Shown here piece after piece: positions 54,488 to 63,242 of a stretch of 64,000 nt of DNA. The translations under genes were made by a program, and so were the position numbers. The stretch is from Anaerobacterium chartisolvens. Its GTDB lineage: Bacteria > Bacillota > Clostridia > Acetivibrionales > DSM-27016. The number at the start of each line of letters is the position of its first letter. Position 1 is the stretch's first letter. The DNA lies in NCBI RefSeq assembly GCF_003337415.1, contig NZ_QPJT01000021.1, positions 1 to 64,000 on the forward strand, read 5' to 3'. Under the pieces are notes generated by a model. That model was not told the origin of the DNA. It did not search any database and saw only the letters and a program-made list of their open reading frames with translations.

Positions 54488-55534
54488 ATGGCATTTATTA
54501 GTGTTGAAAATCTGGTGAAGGATTACAGGATTAATTCCAGAAAAAAGGGCTTGCTGGGAGCCATAAGCAGCTTTTTAATCCGCGAATCCATTCTTAAAAG
54601 AGCTGTGAACGATATCAGCTTTACAATAGAAAAGGGTGAGATGGTAGGCTTTATAGGGCCTAACGGTGCGGGGAAGTCCACCACCGTAAAGATGCTTACG
54701 GGTATTTTAGTGCCGACCTCGGGCTCTATAAGCATAGGAGGGCTGTCTCCGTACAGGGACAGGAAGAAAAACGCCTCCAGAATGGGGGTGGTATTCGGGC
54801 AAAGGACTCAGCTGTGGTGGGATTTGCCTGTATCGGACACCTTTGACCTCTTGAGGTATATTTACAAGGTGCCTGAAAAGACCTTTAAGCATAATATGGA
54901 GATGTTTAATGACATGCTGGGAATAGGAGATTTTATAAACCAGGCCACAAGGCAGCTCAGTCTGGGGCAGAGAATGAGGGCAGATATAGCCGCCGCGCTT
55001 CTTCACGACCCCGAGATAATTTTTTTCGATGAGCCTACCATTGGGCTTGATGTTGTTGCAAAGGAGAAGATACGTGAATTTATAAGATTTATAAACAGGG
55101 AAAAGGGAGTTACAATGCTTTTTACCACGCATGACATGGCTGACATAGAGAAAACCTGCAACAGAATGGTGATTATAGATAACGGGGTGATTATCTATGA
55201 TGGGACAACCAACGAGATAAAGGACAGGTATGGCAGGGAAAGGAGCCTTATAGTAGACTTTGGCGAGAATCCAGGGGATATTTGCCTTGAGGGAGTCACA
55301 ATTTGCGGGGAGGGCGAAAAGAAGAAGAAATTCACCTTCAATAAAAGCGAGGTGCAGGTTTCCTCTCTTATTTCCAGGCTTACCCAGGAATATTCCGTGC
55401 TTGATCTTACCATACGGGAGCCTGAGATAGAAAGCATAATCAGAGAGATATACGAGGGGGGAATTGACTTTGATAAGAGCTTATCTGGAATTTGCCAAGA
55501 AGTCGTTTCAGAACAACGTAGTTTACAGAATTGA
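54488..55534 (+). CDS. ABC-2-type exporter ATP-binding protein
   Basis: 348 residues. Walker A GPNGAGKSTTVKML, signature LSLGQRMRADIAAALL, Walker B IIFFDEPTIGLD and H-loop TTHDM are all present. The FGQRTQLWWDLPVSDTF stretch and the C-terminal ~100-residue extension mark the subgroup of ABC-2 exporters with two distinct permeases. The permease genes follow, the first overlapping by 71 bases. It probably powers export of the product of this operon or of a membrane glycan. Confidence 0.9.
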   Translation: MAFISVENLVKDYRINSRKKGLLGAISSFLIRESILKRAVNDISFTIEKGEMVGFIGPNGAGKSTTVKMLTGILVPTSGSISIGGLSPYRDRKKNASRMGVVFGQRTQLWWDLPVSDTFDLLRYIYKVPEKTFKHNMEMFNDMLGIGDFINQATRQLSLGQRMRADIAAALLHDPEIIFFDEPTIGLDVVAKEKIREFIRFINREKGVTMLFTTHDMADIEKTCNRMVIIDNGVIIYDGTTNEIKDRYGRERSLIVDFGENPGDICLEGVTICGEGEKKKKFTFNKSEVQVSSLISRLTQEYSVLDLTIREPEIESIIREIYEGGIDFDKSLSGICQEVVSEQRSLQN

Positions 55535-56261
55535 CTATTTTGCAGGCGTTATAAACACAGTGGTAATGATCTTTGTCAACATATCCATATGGAGGGCTAT
55601 TTATGAAGAGGAGGAAACGATAGGCGGTGTGCAGTTTAAAATGCTCATAACGTACATTGTTTTAGGGTTTCTTCTGCAAAGCATATTTGCTATGGAGGAA
55701 TATCTGATAGAGAATAAGGTAAGATCAGGTCTCATTTCCTCCGACTTTTTAAAGCCTATAAGCTTCAGATTTTATATTTTTTCCTATAATATGGGTACGC
55801 TGGTTTTTAAAATACTGATGCAGCTTTTTCCTGCTCTCATAGTATCGGTTGCCTTATTTGGGATGCTCCCGCCGTTTTCGGTATCCTCGGCGGTTTATTT
55901 TCTGGTAAGCGCGATGCTGGCATACCTGGTTTTGTACAATCTGAATTTTATAATATGGATGAGCTCTTTCTGGTTTTACTGGACGTTCAGTCTTGTTACC
56001 ATAAAGGATGCCGCAATAATGATTTTTTCGGGGGCGCTGCTTCCGTTATGGTTTATGCCCCAGTGGATTATGGATATCATATGGTTTACGCCCTTTGACT
56101 CTATATATTTTACGCCTATATCACTATACTTGGGGCAAATCCCGGCGGATGAAACCATTATGTGCCTGGTGCGGCAGATAATATGGATTGTGATTTTATT
56201 TGGCATAGGACAAGCGATGTGGAGATCGGCAAATAAGAAACTGGTGGTGCAGGGGGGATGA
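55464..56261 (+). CDS. ABC-2-type permease (first)
   Basis: 265 residues from TTG 55464, inside the end of the ATPase gene and right behind GGGGGGAA. It has six hydrophobic segments, beginning with RAYLEFAKKSFQNNVVYRID as the N-terminal cytoplasmic lead. A 71-base overlap with the ATPase gene implies coupled translation. It pairs with the next gene. Confidence 0.82.
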   Translation: MTLIRAYLEFAKKSFQNNVVYRIDYFAGVINTVVMIFVNISIWRAIYEEEETIGGVQFKMLITYIVLGFLLQSIFAMEEYLIENKVRSGLISSDFLKPISFRFYIFSYNMGTLVFKILMQLFPALIVSVALFGMLPPFSVSSAVYFLVSAMLAYLVLYNLNFIIWMSSFWFYWTFSLVTIKDAAIMIFSGALLPLWFMPQWIMDIIWFTPFDSIYFTPISLYLGQIPADETIMCLVRQIIWIVILFGIGQAMWRSANKKLVVQGG

Positions 56262-56264
56262 TTT

Positions 56265-57104
56265 GTGGAGACTAAGGGAACAAACAAAATAGCGGAGTTT
56301 ATTTATCTTTTCTTTATATATTCAAAGCTGAATACAAAGATTATGCTTGAGTATAAGCTTGACAGGTTTTTGCTTGCCTTTGCCGTCTTTTTCAGAGAAA
56401 TAATAAGTGTTGTGGTAATGGTGCTTATTCTTACGAGGTTTGTGCATATTAAAGGATGGGAAATGAATGAAATGCTTTTCCTGTATAGCTTCCTGTTTCT
56501 TTCATACAGCCTTTTTATATTTTTCTTCACGGGAATACGGGATTTTGATGATATGGTCTATAACGGAGAGTTTGACAGGTTTCTCATAAGGCCTCTGGGG
56601 CTGATGTTTCAGATTATATCCTCAAGAATTGATTACTGTGCCACCGTGGGACATGGTGCGGTTGGGATAATATTGCTGCTGCACACCGCAGGCTCGGCAG
56701 GGATTGAATGGAATGCAAGAAATTTGCTGTATTATATTACCGCGCTTATAGGGGGAGCCATAATTCAAGCCTCTCTGTTCATGCTGTCCTCGTGCTTCAG
56801 CTTCTGGGCTGTAAAAACTACAAATTTAAGGAATCTGATATTTTTTAATTCCAGAAGATTTGCAGGGTATCCCATAAGCTTTTATCCCGCTGTGATACAA
56901 AAAATGCTTATATTTATAGTTCCATTTGCGTTTGTAAGCTATTTTCCGGCCCAGTTTTTTTTGAGAAAGCCGGATATAGAAATGTTCTGGAGCGGTTATC
57001 TTTATCTGACTCCTGTGGTGGGGGCGGCTATGTTTGCGCTGGTATATGCCTTCTGGAGGCTTGGCCTTAAAAGCTATTCCAGCTCGGGTAATTCCATGTA
57101 TTAA
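56265..57104 (+). CDS. ABC-2-type permease (second)
   Basis: 279 residues from GTG 56265, three bases after the previous stop and preceded by GGGGGG. Six hydrophobic segments, with FTGIRDFDDMVYNGEFDRFLIRP as the cytoplasmic loop typical of this permease type. Together with the previous protein it would form the membrane channel of a heterodimeric exporter. Confidence 0.82.
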   Translation: METKGTNKIAEFIYLFFIYSKLNTKIMLEYKLDRFLLAFAVFFREIISVVVMVLILTRFVHIKGWEMNEMLFLYSFLFLSYSLFIFFFTGIRDFDDMVYNGEFDRFLIRPLGLMFQIISSRIDYCATVGHGAVGIILLLHTAGSAGIEWNARNLLYYITALIGGAIIQASLFMLSSCFSFWAVKTTNLRNLIFFNSRRFAGYPISFYPAVIQKMLIFIVPFAFVSYFPAQFFLRKPDIEMFWSGYLYLTPVVGAAMFALVYAFWRLGLKSYSSSGNSMY

Positions 57105-57205
57105 AGGCTTCCGTGCGGTTGGTTTGGATTTACGGGGAACAGCCTTAAGAGAAAACCGCTTTGAGCTTTGAAATTTTTGCAGCAAGGCTGCATGGAGGGA
57201 GCAAA

Positions 57206-58774
57206 ATGAAAAAATACACTAATCTGATAATTCTTATAGTAGTAGTTGCATTAATACCCTGCTATTTTATCGTTAAAAATGTCAGCATTGACGATGTGCT
57301 TTTAAGGCTGGGATATTATGATGACAAAATAACGGTTGTAAATACTGCCGACGTACACGGTCATATAATTTACGACGATGAGGTGGGAGGCTATTACAGC
57401 CTTCAGGACGTAAGTATAATTATGGGCCTGCCTCTGATAAAGAGCTACGTCGACGATGTAAGGCAAAAAAATGAAAAGGTGCTGTTTTTAGACAGCGGAG
57501 ATATGTTTCACGGTACAAACGAGGCGAATGTAGATCAGGGACAGGGTGTGGTCGAGGCTGCAAACCTTATGGGCTACGATGCCATGGTTCCGGGAAACCA
57601 CGACTTTAATTTCGGATTCGACCGCCTTCTTGAAATACGGAACCAGCTCGAATTCCCAGTGCTGAGCTCAAATATATACCAGTACGGAGAGCGCGTGTTT
57701 GAGGACTACAGGATCATTGAAATGGGGGGCAAGAAAATAGGAATTTTCGGCCTTACTACTCAAGGATCCTTGCAGTATACCAATTCAAAGGATAACAAGG
57801 GGGTGGAACTTACTGAGCCGATTGAGGAGGCCAAAAGGGTAACGGGGCTTTTGAGGGGAAAGGTGGACAGTATTATACTCATTTCGCATCTGGGGGATGA
57901 TGTCGATGAGCAGCTTGCGCAGCAGGTTGACGGAATTGATTTGATACTTTGCGGGCACTACCATAAGCTTTACAATTCCTGGGTCAAGGTCAGGAACACA
58001 TATATGGTGGAAGCCGGAGCGTGGACAACTCATGTTGGGATAGCTTCAATGTACTTTAAGGAAGGCAGGATGGTTAAGCTGGTGTGGAAGGTTGAAACAA
58101 CAAAGGACAAGAGCAAAATTGACGAGAAGGTGGATGCTGTTGGACAGAAATACCATAAAATAGCACTTGAGAACACCTCGCAGGTTATAGCACGGGCGGA
58201 TGTGAAGCTGAACGGAATAAGGAGTCAGGTGAGGTCTAAGGAAACAAACCTTGCCAACCTGCTTGCCAATGCAATGAGAGAGACTGTCAACGCAGACATT
58301 GCCTTAATGAACGGGGGAGGCATACGTGAAAGTATGCCGGAGGGAGATATTACGCTGTACAGAATAGGCAAGGTGCTGCCTTTTTCCAACTCGCTTGTGC
58401 TGGTGGAGATGAAGGGGGAGGCAATATACGATGCCGTAGAGAGGGGGCTTAGGGTATATCCCAGCGGGATGAACGGAGGCTTTCTTCAGGTCTCGGGAAT
58501 TGAGTATGTTTTTGACGGCTCCAAGCCGGCAGGAAAAAGGCTTATTAGCATAACCAAGGATGGAAAGCCGTTAGAGCGCGATAAGCTGTATAAGGTGGCT
58601 ACAAACGATTATCTCTATAACGGAGGAGATAATTATGAAGAAATGAGAGATTCAAAGCTTATTTCAATGGGAGGTCTTTTAAAGGACATATTGGCAAAGC
58701 ATGTAAGTGAGAAAGGGAATGTTGCACCGGAGGAAGACGGAAGAATACAGGTTATTAATGAGAGATATAAATAA
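57206..58774 (+). CDS. Membrane-anchored 5'-nucleotidase/metallophosphoesterase
   Basis: 522 residues from ATG 57206 behind TGGAGGGA. An N-terminal membrane segment (LIILIVVVALIPCYFIV) is followed by the metal-binding motifs TADVHGH, DSGDMFHG, PGNHDFNFG and CGHYHK of the calcineurin-like domain, and the C-terminal 5'-nucleotidase domain (ETNLANLLANAM, MNGGGIRESMP, NGGFLQVSG). It would act outside the membrane, hydrolysing nucleotides or sugar nucleotides. It may recycle nucleotides released during glycan building. Confidence 0.9.
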   Translation: MKKYTNLIILIVVVALIPCYFIVKNVSIDDVLLRLGYYDDKITVVNTADVHGHIIYDDEVGGYYSLQDVSIIMGLPLIKSYVDDVRQKNEKVLFLDSGDMFHGTNEANVDQGQGVVEAANLMGYDAMVPGNHDFNFGFDRLLEIRNQLEFPVLSSNIYQYGERVFEDYRIIEMGGKKIGIFGLTTQGSLQYTNSKDNKGVELTEPIEEAKRVTGLLRGKVDSIILISHLGDDVDEQLAQQVDGIDLILCGHYHKLYNSWVKVRNTYMVEAGAWTTHVGIASMYFKEGRMVKLVWKVETTKDKSKIDEKVDAVGQKYHKIALENTSQVIARADVKLNGIRSQVRSKETNLANLLANAMRETVNADIALMNGGGIRESMPEGDITLYRIGKVLPFSNSLVLVEMKGEAIYDAVERGLRVYPSGMNGGFLQVSGIEYVFDGSKPAGKRLISITKDGKPLERDKLYKVATNDYLYNGGDNYEEMRDSKLISMGGLLKDILAKHVSEKGNVAPEEDGRIQVINERYK

Positions 58775-58798
58775 AAAGAGTATTGGGGGAGATTTAAA

Positions 58799-59071
58799 AT
58801 GCAGACAGCTTATGAGAATGAGATAAAAGAGAGAGTAATTGAGGTGGTAAAAAGAAACTCAATGTTTAACGCAGAAAATGTAAGTGAGAGCTCTAATATA
58901 AGAAGGGATCACGGCATTGACTCCATTAAAATGGTTGAGCTGGTGGTTGATCTTGAGGATGAGTTTGATATAGAGGTGGATAGCTGCTCCTTAAGCTTTG
59001 AAAATTTTTCTACGGTAGAGCTGATTATACGCTATGTAATAGGTAAGGCAGGCAATGGAGGTGAAGCATGA
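58799..59071 (+). CDS. Acyl carrier protein
   Basis: 90 residues, ATG behind GGGGGAG. The attachment site is GIDSIKMVELV with Ser42, the canonical D-S-x-x-x-V/L-E pattern. It starts a sub-block of ACP, AMP-ligase and cysteine-desulfurase-like genes. It overlaps the ligase start by four bases, which implies that the ligase was meant to load it. Confidence 0.88.
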   Translation: MQTAYENEIKERVIEVVKRNSMFNAENVSESSNIRRDHGIDSIKMVELVVDLEDEFDIEVDSCSLSFENFSTVELIIRYVIGKAGNGGEA

Positions 59072-60549
59072 ATATATGGGAAACCATTCTTAAATCGGCG
59101 GAGAAGTACCCGGATAAAATAATGGTTATGGCAGCGGGAGAAGCTTTCAGGTATTCCGAAATGCTGGAATATTCAAAGCAGCTTGCGCTTGAGCTGAGTA
59201 AAACAGGCATTAAAAGGGGCTCACGGGTAATAGTGTATTTAAACGATTCGCCGGATTATATCGCCGCGTTGTATGCCGTAAACATGGCGGGTATGGTTTT
59301 TGTACCGCTGTCGCCGCAGGTTAAGGATGCCAAGCTTTGTGATATTTTGCGGCACAGCGGGGCAGAGGCAGTGATAACAAGCAGCGAGCTTGCGGAGGTG
59401 GTTGCCGCGATAAGCCCTGAAGAGGTGCCTGATGTTAAGCATATAACGGTACTGGGCAGTGAAGGTGATTTGCCTGGGTGGAATTGGCCGTGCTGCCGTG
59501 CTGCCGGGTTTGTGTACAAAAAGGGCCGGCCGGTGATTTTGGAGGAGGCAGACTGGCAGGAGGATGAAATGACCGCCATATTTTACCTGTGGGATAAGAA
59601 CGGGATGCCAAAAGGCATTATGCTTTCCTCTAAAAACATAATGACAAATATGGACGCCATCATAGAGTACCTTAAAATGACGTACCGTGACAACCTTCTG
59701 GTGCTGAAGTCCATGTCTTTAGTAGGCACGGTAACGGGAGAAATACTTGCCAGCGCAGCAGTTGGAGCCACAATAGCAATTTTGGGAGGCATTACACATG
59801 CGGGGATTATTTTAAAGGCAATACAGGATTACAAAATTACAGGTTTTTTTGCAATGCCTCTTATGCTCCATCAGATTATGGAATACAAAAGGAGAGAAAA
59901 GTATTCTACAGACAGCCTGCGCTATATACAGACGGGAGCGGCAAAGCTCTTAAAGAGTGATGTGGAGCAGCTTATGGAGATGTATAAGGGTGTTGCGCTG
60001 TACTACATATACGGGCTGTCCGAGGCCTCACCAAGGGTTTTGCATTTAAAGCCTGACGAGATGCTTATTAAGGCGGGATCGGTAGGGAGGCCGGTAAAGA
60101 ACTGCAGTGTGGAATTGCTGGATGCCGATAAAAAGCCTTGTGTCCCGGGCAGCATAGGGGAGCTGTATGTACAGGGGCCCAATGTAATGCTTGGCTACTA
60201 TAAAAACGCAGGGCTTAGCGAGGAAGCTATTACGCCCTACGGTCTGAAAACAGGAGATCTTGCCTATATGGATGACGAAGGGTACTTCTATCTGGCGGGC
60301 AGGGCCGACAACATGATAAATCAGGGAGGCTTTCATGTATATCCTGCCGAGATAGAAAAGGCTATCCGTATGCTTGACAGGGTATCCGAGGTCAATGTAG
60401 AGGGTGTGCCGGACGAGCTTTTAGGGCAGAAGATAAAGGCCTCTGTGACGCCTAAGCCCGGAGAGACGTTAACACCCGGTGAAATATATGATTTTTGCTA
60501 CGCCACTATGGAGAGCAGCAAAATACCAAAAATCATTGAGGTGCTGTAG
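59068..60549 (+). CDS. AMP-dependent ligase, degenerate and shortened by an amber codon
   Basis: 493 residues. It has the general acyl-CoA/adenylation layout: YGLSEASP (A5), TGDLAYMDDEGYFYLAGRAD (A7) and MINQGGFHVYPAEIE (A8). The A3 phosphate loop, usually YTSGSTGKPKG, reads YLWDKNGMPKG. The frame stops at TAG 60547-60549, before the A10 lysine. Reading through the TAG gives DSLHMPKKHKTKHQKYKK, which aligns with the A10 region (DSLPxxxxGKxxR). The protein is thus missing two active-site parts, so it may bind a substrate without activating it, or be decaying. Confidence 0.8.
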   Translation: MNIWETILKSAEKYPDKIMVMAAGEAFRYSEMLEYSKQLALELSKTGIKRGSRVIVYLNDSPDYIAALYAVNMAGMVFVPLSPQVKDAKLCDILRHSGAEAVITSSELAEVVAAISPEEVPDVKHITVLGSEGDLPGWNWPCCRAAGFVYKKGRPVILEEADWQEDEMTAIFYLWDKNGMPKGIMLSSKNIMTNMDAIIEYLKMTYRDNLLVLKSMSLVGTVTGEILASAAVGATIAILGGITHAGIILKAIQDYKITGFFAMPLMLHQIMEYKRREKYSTDSLRYIQTGAAKLLKSDVEQLMEMYKGVALYYIYGLSEASPRVLHLKPDEMLIKAGSVGRPVKNCSVELLDADKKPCVPGSIGELYVQGPNVMLGYYKNAGLSEEAITPYGLKTGDLAYMDDEGYFYLAGRADNMINQGGFHVYPAEIEKAIRMLDRVSEVNVEGVPDELLGQKIKASVTPKPGETLTPGEIYDFCYATMESSKIPKIIEVL

Positions 60550-60619
60550 GACTCTTTGCACATGCCAAAGAAGCACAAAACAAAGCATCAGAAGTATAAG
60601 AAATGAAAGGAAGAAGGAA

Positions 60620-60904
60620 ATGTCCCAGGATGAGTATTTGATAATTGCGAGGAATACCGGGCAAATGCTGCTGGTTGACAAGCTTATGAGAGATAACCTT
60701 ATAAAAGCCGAAATTGTACCCGCCCCTCCAAGACCGGGAATGGCATGTACGAAGGCCGTTAAAATATCCGGCGGTGATTTATGCAGGGCAGAGGAAATAT
60801 TAGCAGCTATGAGCGTAAACGTAAATGAGATATTAAAAAGCGAAGGGTTGAAGCTGCAAAGTATTTTAGATGCAAAGGCAGGCGAGGCGAATGATATATC
60901 TTGA
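60620..60904 (+). CDS. DUF3343 protein (putative Se/S carrier-like)
   Basis: 94 residues from ATG 60620, behind AAGAAGGA; earlier in-frame starts lie inside the ligase gene. The pattern RNTGQMLLVDKLMRDNLIKA, then VPAPPRPGMACTKAVKISGG with one cysteine, matches DUF3343. Members usually lie beside an EF2568-type cysteine-desulfurase-like gene, as here, and are thought to carry sulfur or selenium. It overlaps the next gene by 14 bases. Confidence 0.78.
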   Translation: MSQDEYLIIARNTGQMLLVDKLMRDNLIKAEIVPAPPRPGMACTKAVKISGGDLCRAEEILAAMSVNVNEILKSEGLKLQSILDAKAGEANDIS

Positions 60905-62042
60905 TAATGCCGCTACAACTTATCCCAAGCCCGAAAGGGTATACAGCGAGATGGACAGGTGCCACAGGGAATATTGTGCAAACCCCGGAAGGGGAGGGCA
61001 TGTGCTGTCAATAAGATCTGGGCAGGCGGTGGCAAATGCCAGAGAAGAATTATGCGGGCTTTTTAATATAAGCAACACTATGCAGCTATCCTTCACAAAA
61101 AATGCAACAGAGGCACTTAACATATTGATAAAGGGATACCTTGCTGAGGGAGATCATGTTATAACGACTGCAATGGAGCATAATTCGGTAATGAGGCCGC
61201 TGAAGGCTCTTGAAAAGGAAATAGGAATAGAAATTTCCGTCTTAAAAAGTAATGAGTATGGAGAAATAGACATAGAGGATTTGGAAAGGAGCATAAAAAG
61301 CAATACCACGCTTATCATTTCCACACTGTCCTCAAATGTCAATGGAATAATAATGCCGGTGAAGGAAATAGGCGGAGCCGCGAGAAGGCATGGAGTGGCT
61401 TTTCTGCTGGATGCCTCGCAAGGGGCGGGATCAATAGGCGTGGATGCGGAGGAAATGTGTATAGACATGCTGGCGTTTCCGGGGCATAAGGGACTTATGG
61501 GGCCTTGCGGCACAGGAGGGCTGTACGTAAGGGAGGGCATAAAAATAGCGGCGCTTATTCACGGAGGCACGGGAAGCAACTCGGAGAGCTTCTACCAGCC
61601 TGATTACATGCCGGATATTTTGGAGAGCGGGACGCTGAATACACCCGGTATTGTAGGGCTGTGCGAGGGGGCCCGGTATATAAGGGACATTGGAATTGAC
61701 AATATAAGAATGCATAAGCACCGGTTGGTAGAAAGGCTGCATGAGGGAGCGGAGGATATAAAGCAGGTAATACTGTACAGCAGAAATGATATGTACAAAA
61801 ACTCGGGAATAGTAGCACTGAACTTTAAGGGGGTTGCTGCGTCGGAGGTCAGCTATGTTTTGGACAAGGCCTACGGAATATGCACCAGAGCGGGAATGCA
61901 CTGCTCTCCATCTGCTCACAGAACCATGGACACATGGGAGACGGGAACTGTCCGCTTCAGTGTAGGCTGCTTCAACACCATGGAGGAGGTAGATTCTACA
62001 ATAAAGGCCTTAAGGGAGATTGCTTCAACGATTAAGTATTAA
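60891..62042 (+). CDS. Aminotransferase class V, EF2568-type cysteine-desulfurase-like enzyme
   Basis: 383 residues from ATG 60891 (GGCGAGGCGA upstream). YLDNAATTYPKPERV, NATEALNILIKGYL, HNSVMRPL, LLDASQGAGSIGV and GHKGLMGPCGTGGLYV (PLP lysine in HK) mark this family. AGMHCSPSAHRTM near the C-terminus holds the likely active cysteine. Relatives act with DUF3343 proteins in selenium-dependent molybdenum hydroxylase maturation, but no SelD or hydroxylase is seen here. PLP-dependent sulfur or selenium transfer is the likely chemistry. Confidence 0.85.
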   Translation: MIYLDNAATTYPKPERVYSEMDRCHREYCANPGRGGHVLSIRSGQAVANAREELCGLFNISNTMQLSFTKNATEALNILIKGYLAEGDHVITTAMEHNSVMRPLKALEKEIGIEISVLKSNEYGEIDIEDLERSIKSNTTLIISTLSSNVNGIIMPVKEIGGAARRHGVAFLLDASQGAGSIGVDAEEMCIDMLAFPGHKGLMGPCGTGGLYVREGIKIAALIHGGTGSNSESFYQPDYMPDILESGTLNTPGIVGLCEGARYIRDIGIDNIRMHKHRLVERLHEGAEDIKQVILYSRNDMYKNSGIVALNFKGVAASEVSYVLDKAYGICTRAGMHCSPSAHRTMDTWETGTVRFSVGCFNTMEEVDSTIKALREIASTIKY

Positions 62043-62065
62043 ATAATTTGGGGAGGGGTTTTAAA

Positions 62066-63220
62066 ATGCCGTTAACTGTAAAGGAGTTAAGTAAGGAGAG
62101 GCAGCTTGTGCTGCTGTGTTCAAGAGGAGTTTTAAACGAGCAACATATTAGTGAGATAAAGGAAATTATGGAGGGAAGGCTTGACTGGAAGGAGATACTG
62201 TACCAGGGGATAACTCACAGAACCCTTAATATCATGTATTACCACCTTAGTAAGCTAGGGCTTGCCGGTAAGGTAGAGGAAGAAGTATTAAAGGCCATGA
62301 AGACGCAAAGCAAGGTATATGCCATAAGAAATAAATCCTATTTTGCAGAAATTGCCGAAATCTTTAAAAAGCTGCATGAGGCAGGGATACGGGTTGCGAT
62401 TTTAAAAGGAAACTTTCTTGCGTCGAAGGTATATCCTTCTGTTGAGACCAGAACCTTTAATGATCTGGACTTCCTTATAGATGTGAGAGACGGGGATAAA
62501 ATAGTAAAAATTCTGGAGGATCTGGGCTATATACAGGGTGAGGTTGATGAAAAGGGGGACATAATACCAAGCACCAGGAAGCAGAAGATGCTGCAGCAGC
62601 TTGCTTCAAACGAGCTTCAGGAGTGCCTGAAAAAGAGTGATAATCCCTTTACTCCCATGTTTCAGGTGGATTTAAATTTTGATGTGCTGTGGAAGGGCAA
62701 CTGCCCATGCAAAATAGACACGCCGGAGCTGCTTGAAAGAGCGGTAGAGGTGGATATAGACGGGGCAAGGACTTATATACTGGACTATGAGGACTTTTTG
62801 GTGCAGCTTGCGTGCCATCTTTATAAGGAGGCCGCTCTGCTGCACTGGATAAATGATTTGAGGGATCTTAAGATATATAAATTTGCAGATATCCTGATGT
62901 TTGTGGAAAAGTATTCCTCTGAAATTAATTGGGACAAGCTTGTTTCATTTTGCAAGAGGGTGGGCTGCGAAAAGATAGTTTATTATGCATTCTATTATGT
63001 AAATCTCATGTACGGTGAGGTTATACCGCAAAATGTAATGGCGCAGCTTGAGCCGGAGAATAAGGATTATCTGGATGAATACGGAATTGAAAATCAAAAG
63101 CCTGCAAAATGGGAGTTTGACTTTTTTACGAGAATGTTTGAGACATGCAGGGTGCTGGAAATAAGTGAGGATATGATGTCGGGCACCGACAGGTTCTGGA
63201 GCACCAAGAAAAATAGCTGA
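62066..63220 (+). CDS. Uncharacterised nucleotidyltransferase-fold protein (NTP_transf_5 type)
   Basis: 384 residues from ATG 62066 behind GGGGAGGGG. The pattern RVAILKGNFLASKVYPSVETR, then FNDLDFLIDVRD, is that of the NTP_transf_5 family, where the D-x-D pair (DLDFL) is the putative metal site. A long helical C-terminal part follows, with LACHLYKEA. These proteins often occur in peptide and glycan biosynthetic loci with unknown reactions. It is not an HddC-type enzyme by sequence pattern. Confidence 0.75.
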   Translation: MPLTVKELSKERQLVLLCSRGVLNEQHISEIKEIMEGRLDWKEILYQGITHRTLNIMYYHLSKLGLAGKVEEEVLKAMKTQSKVYAIRNKSYFAEIAEIFKKLHEAGIRVAILKGNFLASKVYPSVETRTFNDLDFLIDVRDGDKIVKILEDLGYIQGEVDEKGDIIPSTRKQKMLQQLASNELQECLKKSDNPFTPMFQVDLNFDVLWKGNCPCKIDTPELLERAVEVDIDGARTYILDYEDFLVQLACHLYKEAALLHWINDLRDLKIYKFADILMFVEKYSSEINWDKLVSFCKRVGCEKIVYYAFYYVNLMYGEVIPQNVMAQLEPENKDYLDEYGIENQKPAKWEFDFFTRMFETCRVLEISEDMMSGTDRFWSTKKNS

Positions 63221-63242
63221 AAATAAGGATGGGAGCGCGTTT

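Noticed and set aside
60547-60549. TAG as a pyrrolysine codon in the AMP-ligase
   Set aside because: No pyl genes are seen in the window, and the position is not an active-site residue in the family.
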